Shown piece after piece: positions 1 through 6,866 of a stretch of 32,680 nucleotides of DNA. A program made the position numbers and the translations under genes. This stretch comes from Vibrio penaeicida (GTDB taxonomy: Bacteria > Pseudomonadota > Gammaproteobacteria > Enterobacterales > Vibrionaceae): contig NZ_BFAQ01000067.1 in the NCBI RefSeq assembly GCF_002933855.1, forward strand, positions 1 to 32,680, read 5' to 3'. A model generated the notes under the pieces. The model did not search any database. It was not told where the DNA came from and was given only the letters and a program-made list of their open reading frames with translations. Within the stretch, counting starts at the first letter, position 1. Every line of letters starts with the position of its first letter.

Positions 1-264
1 GAGGTAAGTCCCGAGAAAACAAGTAAAAATATAAGGAAAGAGAAATTTTTAAGTCTTAACCGCATATTCCCTCCACGAAAATTTTAAAACCAATAGTATT
101 AACTAATTTATTATTTTAAGGTCAAATTCCGTTTGATTGTATGAATTTTGAGATTTGTCTTGTAATCAAGAATAGCATGCGGTTCTCCGGTATTCCTGAA
201 CTATACAGATATTTAGTAAATTTTTAATATTGTTTGGAGAACATAAAAATTGAGAGGGTTTCAC

Positions 265-286
265 TGGATTTTAACAATCAGCTCAA
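265..286 (+). repeat. Imperfect direct repeat, copy 1
   Basis: TGGATTTTAAC followed by AAT and then CAGCTCAA. The second copy lies 319 bp downstream (584-605), with 20 of 22 positions identical. The two copies bracket the non-coding region in front of the diguanylate cyclase gene. They could be two copies of a regulator site or the scar of a duplication. The motif is not recognised. Confidence 0.5.
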
Positions 287-583
287 TATTTGTTTTTGCA
301 ACAATAGCTTTGATCCAAAAGAAAATATGTGCAACACAGAAAATAAGGTTTTTATTATGGGGATGAGAACGAAAATTAATATATATGCACATTATTTTAT
401 GTGAATTTCTGCGCTATTCACTAAGTTAAACTATATTAAAAGGTTAGAATTGCAGTTTTTAGTAATTACTTTTGAAGTTGATCACACATGGGTATTAAGT
501 ATTAACGAATTGGAATCGATATCACTGGTGACTGAGTTAAAATTGGCAGCCGTTATATTGTGACACTCAATCCATATCATTCT

Positions 584-605
584 TGGATTTTAACTTTCAG
601 CTCAA
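584..605 (+). repeat. Imperfect direct repeat, copy 2
   Basis: TGGATTTTAAC followed by TTT and then CAGCTCAA, matching the copy at 265-286 at 20 of 22 positions. It ends 24 nt before the ATG of the diguanylate cyclase gene, so it lies in or just before the untranslated leader. Confidence 0.5.
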
Positions 606-629
606 ATTGAAGAGGATACTCTCCCCTAG

Positions 630-2789
630 ATGTATAAATTTTCACATATTCTACGTTGGATTTTTCCATTAGTAGTGACGTTGATATTGGTGGCTAAAGC
701 TCAGGGAGAGGAAGCACTAACAGCTAATGAGAAGTTGTTTCTGGAACGACATCCAGTATGGAAGGTACATTCCGAGGACTATTGGCCTCCATTCAATTAT
801 CGCGAATTTGGTGAGAGGAAAGGCTACTCTACAGAATTGGTACTTTTACTTGCCCAACAAGTGGGTGCAAAAGTTGAGTTTGTCGATGTGACGGATTGGA
901 CTGAGGCGTTAGACAAACTTAAGGCGAAAGAGCTCGACATCATTTCTAACATGACGCCTACCCAAGAAGGTAAGCAATTTGCCAAGTTCACCGATTCTAG
1001 AATCATTACCGTTACAAATGCTCTCGCATCGAGTGACGCCATCAGCTCGATTACCAAACTTTCTGATCTGATAGGAAAGTCGCTTGCGGTTGTTCAAGGG
1101 GCGGCAGAAATTCCTGTTATCCGCGAAAACTACCCTGAAATTCGTTTAGTAGAAACCCAAGATACCCTTCACTCGATTGAAAAAGTAGTGAGCGGGAGAG
1201 TCTCTGCGGCACTTGATAGTGAACACGTTTTGCGTTTTTATCTCGAAAATTACATCGATTCCCCCCTTCGGGTCACATCGCTAGCTGAGAACGTCAACCT
1301 TGGTGTCTATTATCAAACACTGGCGGTTCGAAATGATCGACCAGAACTCGCGTCTATTCTTGATAAAGCTTATTTGTCGCTGTCGCCTGAAACCATCCAG
1401 TCGCTGAAACGCAAATGGCTGACTAATAACCAGACAAATAAAGTCAATGTGCTCAATCTAAACCGAGATGAGCGCATGTACCTGAATGAGAAACAGATCA
1501 TACGGTATTGTACTCACCCAGATTTCTTACCCGTTGAGGGAAATTTAGATGGAAAAGCGCAGGGAATGACAGGGGAGTACGTTCGGTATTTTGAGAAAAG
1601 TCTAGCTATAAAATTCGAACACGTATTAAGCACAAGTTGGAAAGAGTCACTCCAAAACATCGAAGCGGGAAAATGTGATGTTCTAACCTTGAGTCGCCCA
1701 AACAAATCTCGTTTGGATTACATGACCTATACCCAACCTTATCTTTCTCTGCCCGTTGCTGTCGCTATACATCAAAATACGCCTTATGCCGCTGAAATCA
1801 GTGCGCTGGTAGGGAGGTATGTTGGCTTTAACCGAAATCACGGCCTTGCGGATGAATTTCGTGAGCGCTACCCCGATGTCAACTTTGTCCCTGTAGACTC
1901 GGCATTTACAGGGCTTCAAATGGTGGAGAATAAAGAACTCTTCGGGTTTATTGGTGCACTCCCGGTTGTGACCTATCACTTACAAAATTATTTCCCTAAT
2001 CTTATGGTGGGAAGCCGAATGAATCAGGCATTCCCATTGAGTGTTGGTGTGAATAAAGCAGAAGAAGAATTAGCCGAGATCCTCAATAAAGCCATAGATA
2101 AAATGGACATTCGTTTGCATTCCTCCATTTTAAATTCGTGGACACCAGTAAACTACAAACCCGTAAGCGATAACCGGCTGGTTTGGGCTGTGTTGGTCAT
2201 TGGTTTTATCGTGGTATGCGCGATAGGGTACAGCTATTATGTTTTGCAAATGAAGTATCGCAAACTAGAAGAGCTCTCAACAAAAGATCAGCTCACGGGG
2301 CTGTATAACCGCTACACCATCGATACCGTTTTGGCAGAACAAGTCGCGCAATTTGGCTTTAGCCGCAAACCCTTCAGTGTGATTCTCGGGGATATCGACC
2401 ATTTTAAAATTTTAAACGACCGCTACGGTCACTTAATCGGAGATCAAGCACTGGTGACCATGTCCAGAGTGTTTGAAGAAAACATATCAGATTCCGATTT
2501 AGTTGGGCGATGGGGCGGAGAAGAACTGATTGTTATCTGCCCAGGTAAAACTGAAGAACAAGCGAAGTACCTAGCTGAAACGTTAAGGCTTGCGATTAAT
2601 GCAGAACATTTTGATGAAGTTGGCACCATGAGTTGCAGTTTTGGTGTTGCTCAATACTTTGCTAAGCACTCCATAACCGATTTAATGCAAAGAGCGGATA
2701 GAGCCTTATATCACTCCAAGCGAATGGGGCGAAACACCGTCACCAGTTACACCGACTTTCACCTTCAATACAAAGGTGATTCGACATGA
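630..2789 (+). CDS. Membrane diguanylate cyclase with two periplasmic substrate-binding domains
   Basis: Predicted to make cyclic di-GMP from two GTP in response to a small molecule bound outside the inner membrane. The order seen is a signal/anchor helix (about residues 8-25), two consecutive bacterial extracellular solute-binding family 3 domains (about 30-265 and 285-510, of the kind used by amino-acid receptors and BvgS-type sensors), one membrane helix (about 517-540), and a GGDEF domain (about 555-715). The active-site loop is GGEEL at 629-633, an accepted active variant, so catalysis is plausible. The RxxD inhibitory site expected five residues upstream is absent (SDSD there), so classical product inhibition is not expected. 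The stop overlaps the start of the cytosine permease gene by 4 nt, implying translational coupling. There is no strong Shine-Dalgarno sequence in front of the ATG. The ligand is unknown. Confidence 0.9.
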   Translation: MYKFSHILRWIFPLVVTLILVAKAQGEEALTANEKLFLERHPVWKVHSEDYWPPFNYREFGERKGYSTELVLLLAQQVGAKVEFVDVTDWTEALDKLKAKELDIISNMTPTQEGKQFAKFTDSRIITVTNALASSDAISSITKLSDLIGKSLAVVQGAAEIPVIRENYPEIRLVETQDTLHSIEKVVSGRVSAALDSEHVLRFYLENYIDSPLRVTSLAENVNLGVYYQTLAVRNDRPELASILDKAYLSLSPETIQSLKRKWLTNNQTNKVNVLNLNRDERMYLNEKQIIRYCTHPDFLPVEGNLDGKAQGMTGEYVRYFEKSLAIKFEHVLSTSWKESLQNIEAGKCDVLTLSRPNKSRLDYMTYTQPYLSLPVAVAIHQNTPYAAEISALVGRYVGFNRNHGLADEFRERYPDVNFVPVDSAFTGLQMVENKELFGFIGALPVVTYHLQNYFPNLMVGSRMNQAFPLSVGVNKAEEELAEILNKAIDKMDIRLHSSILNSWTPVNYKPVSDNRLVWAVLVIGFIVVCAIGYSYYVLQMKYRKLEELSTKDQLTGLYNRYTIDTVLAEQVAQFGFSRKPFSVILGDIDHFKILNDRYGHLIGDQALVTMSRVFEENISDSDLVGRWGGEELIVICPGKTEEQAKYLAETLRLAINAEHFDEVGTMSCSFGVAQYFAKHSITDLMQRADRALYHSKRMGRNTVTSYTDFHLQYKGDST

Positions 2790-4024
2790 TTTTTGATGAA
2801 AACTTTAGCCTCCGCCCCGTTCCTTACTATGCAAGAAAGCGGACACTGGCATTAGGGCTCTTGCTGGTTGGGCTTACGTTCTTCTCTGCTAGTATGCAAG
2901 CAGGTGGTGTGGTTTGGGGGGGATTATCAACGTCAGACTTTATCTGGGTAGTATTAGCTGGCAATGTTATGTTGGCTTTGTACGCAGGGTTACTAGGTTA
3001 TATAGGCTCAACAACAGGGCTCTCAACTCATCTTCTGACCCACTTTTCATTTGGGCATAAAGGTTCGTGGCTTCCCTCATTAATACTGGGTGGTACGCAA
3101 GTTGGTTGGTTTGGCGTTGGGGTCGCTATGTTCGCGATTCCCGTAAGTAAAGTTATCGGGGTGGATGTCCGCATTCTGATTGCGGTAAGTGGCTTGCTGA
3201 TGGTTAGCACAGCTTATTTTGGTATGTCAGCGCTTATATTCCTGTCGGCTATTGCGGTTCCAGCCATCTTATTGTTTGGCGGTTATTCCGTTATGTGTGC
3301 GCTTGAAACATTTACCGTAGGCGCGCTTTACGGTGAATTGAATTCTATTCCAAATAAACTGAGTACAGCGGAAGCGCTAACCTTGGTGGTGGGCACTTTT
3401 ATTAGCGCCGCAACCTTAACAGCTGACTTTGCAAGATTTGCCAAAAATCATAAAAAAGCCTTGTTCATTACAGTATTGGCTTTCTTATTTGGTAACTCGA
3501 TAATGTTTGTGTTTGGTGCGCTAAGTAGCTCTAGCATTGGTTATGCAGACTTATTTGATGCAATGCTGGCGCAGGGGCTTTTGATTCCAGCCATTGTTGT
3601 TTTGGGTTTGAATATATGGACGACCAACGATAATGCCTTGTACGTATCTGGGTTGGCATTTTCGAATATCACGCGGTTACCGAGCCATCGTTTGTCGGTG
3701 CTTAACGGGTTGCTTGGCACTCTATTTGCGCTTTGGCTTTACGATCATTTTATCGAATGGTTACATTTTCTTTCTCTTGCTATTCCTCCCGTTGGTGGAG
3801 TGATCATTGCTGACTTTTTAATGCGTCGCCATCAGTATCAAGATTACGCCAGTTTTGAATTTCAAGAAGTGAATTGGTTAGGTATTTATGCGTTTATTGT
3901 TGGCATCGTCGGTGGCGCTATTCTACCAGGGGTTGTCCCCGTGAATGCCGTAATCATAGCTATGTTGTCCTACTGGGTGTTACATTTAAAGCCTGTGAAA
4001 GCGGCAATTTCCAGAGCGTCGTAA
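2786..4024 (+). CDS. codB: Cytosine permease CodB (NCS1 family)
   Basis: Inner-membrane importer of cytosine, a proton- or cation-coupled nucleobase transporter of the NCS1 family. The 412-residue length matches E. coli CodB (about 419). Diagnostic CodB stretches are easy to recognise: LGLTFFSASM-like near the N-terminus, KGSWLPSLILGGTQVGWFG, a TLTADFARF segment, LGLNIWTTNDNALY, and IPPVGGVIIADFLM. About 12 hydrophobic helices are visible. Its ATG overlaps the stop of the diguanylate cyclase gene (ATGA), so the two are probably co-translated. Cytosine deaminase (codA), the usual partner, is not in the window. A related nucleobase rather than cytosine is possible, but sequence identity to CodB looks high. 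Confidence 0.93.
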   Translation: MIFDENFSLRPVPYYARKRTLALGLLLVGLTFFSASMQAGGVVWGGLSTSDFIWVVLAGNVMLALYAGLLGYIGSTTGLSTHLLTHFSFGHKGSWLPSLILGGTQVGWFGVGVAMFAIPVSKVIGVDVRILIAVSGLLMVSTAYFGMSALIFLSAIAVPAILLFGGYSVMCALETFTVGALYGELNSIPNKLSTAEALTLVVGTFISAATLTADFARFAKNHKKALFITVLAFLFGNSIMFVFGALSSSSIGYADLFDAMLAQGLLIPAIVVLGLNIWTTNDNALYVSGLAFSNITRLPSHRLSVLNGLLGTLFALWLYDHFIEWLHFLSLAIPPVGGVIIADFLMRRHQYQDYASFEFQEVNWLGIYAFIVGIVGGAILPGVVPVNAVIIAMLSYWVLHLKPVKAAISRAS

Positions 4025-4065
4025 TCACAGGACCTAACTCCAGACATTAAAAGGCAGTATTCAGA

Positions 4066-5406
4066 ATGGATTCTCAAATCGTACTGATTGAAGATGATGA
4101 CATCGTTCGCCAAGCAACCAGCCAATGGCTACAACTTGCAGGATTTTCCGTTACCGAATATGCCGATGGAACATCGGCATTAGAAGGGGTTTCGCCCTCA
4201 TTTTCAGGTGTTATTGTTAGTGATGTAAGGCTTCCTGATTACGATGGCTTGGCATTAATGAATGCTTTGTTAAATCGAATTCCTACCGTACCTATTGTGC
4301 TAGTTACAGGGCACGGTGATGTAGACATGGCGGTAAAAGCCCTTCGTGATGGAGCGTTCGACTTTCTTGAGAAGCCGTTTGATCCTGATCGCTTAGTCGA
4401 TACTGTGAGTAATGCATTCTCTTCCTTACAAGCCAATCAAGAAAGCCAGCAAAGGCTTGAATATTTGGATCAGTTAGACGGGTTAGAGCAAGTTCTGATT
4501 GGGCAAAGTGACGTTATGGTGAATTTGCGTCAGCAACTGGCGAAAATAGCGATGATGGACACGAACGTCATTATTTATGGCGAAACAGGGTGTGGGAAAG
4601 AATTGGTGGCGAATTGCCTCCATAATCTCAGTACACGAACTGGTCACCGATTTGTGCCTATTAACTGTTCGGCGATTCCTGAGAACTTGTTTGAAAGTGA
4701 GTTATTTGGTCATGAAGCTGGGGCTTTTACGGGTGCAGGTAAACAACGAATCGGTAAGTTAGAGTATGCCGACAAAGGGACTCTGTTTCTCGATGAAATT
4801 GAAAGTATGCCTTTGTCTATGCAAGTGAAAGTGCTCAGAACCTTGCAAGAACATACTGTCGAAAGGGTAGGCGCAAATAACCCGATTCAAATTAACCTAC
4901 GAGTGGTTGCGGCAGCGAAAGACAACCTGTTTGGTCACTCTAATTTTCGTCAGGACCTCTACTATCGGCTTAACGTTGCGCAGCTTACGCTTCCTCCTCT
5001 TCGGGAACGCGATAAAGACGTGGTTATTTTGTTCGAACATTATACTCGTCAAGCTAACCCAGGATGCCGCCCAGCGACGCTGAGTGATAAACAGACGATG
5101 CTGAGTTATCGTTGGCCGGGCAATGTTCGAGAATTACGAAATGTGGCGACCCGTTTTGCTCATGATGACCTTTCGGTGGCTGATATTCTGTCGGAGTCGG
5201 CATCGTTGTCATCAGAACCTGTCATCAATACCTTATCTCTTGCTACCCAAGTGCATAACTTTGAACGCAAAGTGATCGATAAATCATTACGTGAGCACAA
5301 GGGAAACATCACCCAAGTAATGGCTGAATTGGATCTTCCAAGGCGAACACTTAATCAGAAGATGCAAAAATACGGTTTAAGCCGGCAAGATTATCTCTCT
5401 AAATAA
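4066..5406 (+). CDS. DctD-like sigma-54-dependent response regulator
   Basis: Two-component transcription activator for a sigma-54 promoter. Receiver domain at 4-115 with phospho-acceptor D53, acidic pocket DDD at 10-12, and K103 in LEKPFD. AAA+ domain about 143-365 with Walker A GETGCGKE (172-179), the sigma-54-contacting loop GAFTGA (219-224), Walker B around GTLFLDEI (238-245), and the RWPGNVRELRN segment near 349-359. A Fis-type helix-turn-helix occupies about 400-442. All signature residues are present, so it should be active. It follows codB by 41 nt and could be in its operon. Immediately downstream lie three dyads and a -24/-12 promoter in front of a TRAP receptor gene, its obvious target. 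The DctB-like kinase at 8981-11152 is the probable partner. Confidence 0.9.
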   Translation: MDSQIVLIEDDDIVRQATSQWLQLAGFSVTEYADGTSALEGVSPSFSGVIVSDVRLPDYDGLALMNALLNRIPTVPIVLVTGHGDVDMAVKALRDGAFDFLEKPFDPDRLVDTVSNAFSSLQANQESQQRLEYLDQLDGLEQVLIGQSDVMVNLRQQLAKIAMMDTNVIIYGETGCGKELVANCLHNLSTRTGHRFVPINCSAIPENLFESELFGHEAGAFTGAGKQRIGKLEYADKGTLFLDEIESMPLSMQVKVLRTLQEHTVERVGANNPIQINLRVVAAAKDNLFGHSNFRQDLYYRLNVAQLTLPPLRERDKDVVILFEHYTRQANPGCRPATLSDKQTMLSYRWPGNVRELRNVATRFAHDDLSVADILSESASLSSEPVINTLSLATQVHNFERKVIDKSLREHKGNITQVMAELDLPRRTLNQKMQKYGLSRQDYLSK

Positions 5407-5449
5407 CGGTTTGTTCGCACTGAAAATACACCCCATTAGTCAATCTGAA

Positions 5450-5469
5450 ATGAGCGAAATTTTGCCGAT
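5450..5469 (+). promoter_or_regulatory. Candidate enhancer site 1 for the DctD-like regulator
   Basis: ATGAGCGAAATTTTGCCGAT, an imperfect dyad with the same AATT-centred layout as two better copies downstream. Its centre lies about 216 bp upstream of the predicted transcription start of the TRAP operon, a normal distance for a sigma-54 activator site. Confidence 0.45.
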
Positions 5470-5539
5470 AGCCTGGTGGAATTGTGTTCAAAGGTAAGAT
5501 AATTCACCTCAAGCCATATTTAACAAAGAATTTACTTAA

Positions 5540-5573
5540 AAAACTGATGAGCAAAATCTTGCTCATCAGTTTT
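5540..5573 (+). promoter_or_regulatory. Candidate enhancer site 2; also a perfect 15-bp stem hairpin
   Basis: The core ATGAGCAAAATCTTGCTCAT (5547-5566) is a near-perfect dyad extended on both sides to a 15-bp stem (5540-5554 with 5559-5573) around a 4-nt loop. The similar dyads at 5450 and 5581 argue for a regulator-binding site. The right arm ends in TTTT, so it may also terminate transcription from the upstream response-regulator gene. Confidence 0.55.
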
Positions 5574-5580
5574 AGCTCGT

Positions 5581-5600
5581 ATAAGCGTAATTTTGCTCAT
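5581..5600 (+). promoter_or_regulatory. Candidate enhancer site 3 for the DctD-like regulator
   Basis: ATAAGCGTAATTTTGCTCAT, again an AATT-centred dyad with the TTGCTCAT half conserved. Its centre is 34 bp from that of site 2, about three helical turns, and about 86 bp upstream of the predicted transcription start. This suits cooperative binding by an enhancer-binding protein. Confidence 0.5.
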
Positions 5601-5649
5601 TTAGAGATGCTTTCCATATTAAATGATTATAAAACAAATAGTTAACTTT

Positions 5650-5665
5650 TGGCTCGCATGTTGCT
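5650..5665 (+). promoter_or_regulatory. Sigma-54 (-24/-12) promoter of the TRAP operon
   Basis: TGGCTCGCATGTTGCT matches the TGGCACG-N4-TTGCW consensus, with the invariant GG (5651-5652) and GC (5663-5664) separated by exactly 10 bp. The start of transcription would be near 5676, giving a leader of about 80 nt before the receptor ATG. The sigma-54 activator gene directly upstream and the three dyads between support the call. Confidence 0.8.
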
Positions 5666-5757
5666 ATAGAGAATGGAAACAACAAAAGCTCACAGGATTC
5701 AATTAAGCGACTGCGTTTGAAAGAAAGGTGAGCCAATAACCCTACATGGAGCGTAAC

Positions 5758-6774
5758 ATGTTAAAAAACAAACTCGTAAAATCTCTTATTATCGCCACCA
5801 CACTTGCGGCTTCGGTTTCTGGTGTCGCATCGGCAGCAGAAAATCGCAGTTACATTTTAGCAACAGCATCGACTGGCGGTACTTATTACCCAGTTGGGGT
5901 TGCATTGGCAACACTAAGTAAAATTAAGTTGGAGCCTAAGCATAAGTTCGCTTTGTCTGCCATCAGCTCTGCTGGGTCGGGTGAAAACGTTAAACTGCTT
6001 AGAGAAAACGAAGCGCAGTTTGCCATTCTTCAAGGTTTATACGGTGCTTGGGCATGGAATGGCGAAGGTAAAGTGAAACAATCAGGGCCTCAGAAGAATT
6101 TACGCTCTGTCACCATGCTTTGGCAAAACGTCGAGCATTTTGTTGTGCGTTCTAAGTTTGCAAAAACGGGAACAGTGAGCGATTTGGCTCAGATGAATGA
6201 CAAGAAATTCTCTATTGGTAAAAAGAATTCTGGCACGGAAGGATCTGGCCGTCAGATTATGTCTGGCTTAAATGTTGACCCAGATAAATTTAACCTCGCC
6301 TATCTGGGCTATGGTGCCAGTGCTGATGCACTACAAAATGGCGCTATTGATGGTATGAATACCCCTGCCGGTGTACCAGTTAGTGCCGTTACACGCGCTT
6401 ACGCCGCGCTTGGTAACCAGATTCAAGTATTGAACTTTACTGACGCTCAAATCAAAGAAGCCAACAATGGATACGAATTGTGGACGCGCTTTGTGATCCC
6501 TGCAAACACTTACCCAGGTCAAGATAAAGACATCAATACAATTGCGCAGCCTAACTTCTTAGCCGTTCGCGACGACATTAGCGACGATGATGTTTACATG
6601 CTGACTAAAACCATTTACGAGAACCTAACTTTCCTAAATGGTATTCACAAAGCAACGAAAGCGATGGCGATTGAAAAAGCGATTTCTGGTTTACCTGTAC
6701 CATTGCACCCAGGTGCGGCTCGTTACTACAAAGAGCAAGGCATCACGATTCCATCACACCTTGTTGTTCAGTAA
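5758..6774 (+). CDS. TAXI-family TRAP transporter solute receptor
   Basis: Periplasmic binding protein that hands its ligand to the TRAP permease encoded next. A Sec signal peptide is visible (KNKLVK, a hydrophobic core, then SGVASA before AENRS). The mature start has the TAXI hallmark ASTGGTYYPVG, followed by SAGSGENVKLL and AQFAILQ, as expected for this family of about 330 residues. The start is taken at 5758 because GGAG (5748-5751) sits 6 nt before that ATG; an in-frame ATG at 5746 overlaps the ribosome-binding site and is less likely. It is the first gene after the sigma-54 promoter. Known TAXI ligands include glutamate and 2-oxoglutarate. The ligand here cannot be read from the sequence, but lhgO nearby suggests a C5 dicarboxylate. 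Confidence 0.92.
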   Translation: MLKNKLVKSLIIATTLAASVSGVASAAENRSYILATASTGGTYYPVGVALATLSKIKLEPKHKFALSAISSAGSGENVKLLRENEAQFAILQGLYGAWAWNGEGKVKQSGPQKNLRSVTMLWQNVEHFVVRSKFAKTGTVSDLAQMNDKKFSIGKKNSGTEGSGRQIMSGLNVDPDKFNLAYLGYGASADALQNGAIDGMNTPAGVPVSAVTRAYAALGNQIQVLNFTDAQIKEANNGYELWTRFVIPANTYPGQDKDINTIAQPNFLAVRDDISDDDVYMLTKTIYENLTFLNGIHKATKAMAIEKAISGLPVPLHPGAARYYKEQGITIPSHLVVQ

Positions 6775-6799
6775 CCGATAGCTCAATAACCCTCACTGC

Positions 6800-6842
6800 A
6801 CCCGAGCCGAATTCCCCCCAGCTCGGCTCGGGTACAGTTTTT
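6800..6842 (+). terminator. Intercistronic hairpin with U-tract (partial terminator or mRNA stabiliser)
   Basis: A GC-rich stem, CCCGAGCCGA (6801-6810) pairing with TCGGCTCGGG (6823-6832), extended by one A-T pair and closed by a 12-nt loop. A run of five T follows at 6838-6842. It lies between receptor and permease of one operon. A structure here would allow much more receptor than permease to be made, as is usual for binding-protein transporters. Confidence 0.6.
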
Positions 6843-6866
6843 CTGCCGTACCTGAGGAAAAGATTC

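Larger units (their letters stand above)
1..629. other. AT-rich intergenic region without a gene
   Basis: This stretch is strongly AT-rich and I see no coding frame with a recognisable product on either strand. The only clear structure is an imperfect 22-bp direct repeat, at 265-286 and 584-605, listed separately. A TGGC-like sequence near 544 does not have a matching -12 element, so no sigma-54 promoter is called. The promoter of the downstream cyclase operon must lie here but I cannot place it with confidence. Confidence 0.6.

Noticed and set aside
544..560. TGGCAG-like sequence as a second sigma-54 promoter before the cyclase operon
   Set aside because: The -12 GC is absent at the required 10-bp spacing after GG.
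5540..5573. Hairpin treated only as the terminator of the response-regulator gene
   Set aside because: The T-run is short and the motif recurs twice nearby, so a regulator-binding role is preferred; a dual role is not excluded.
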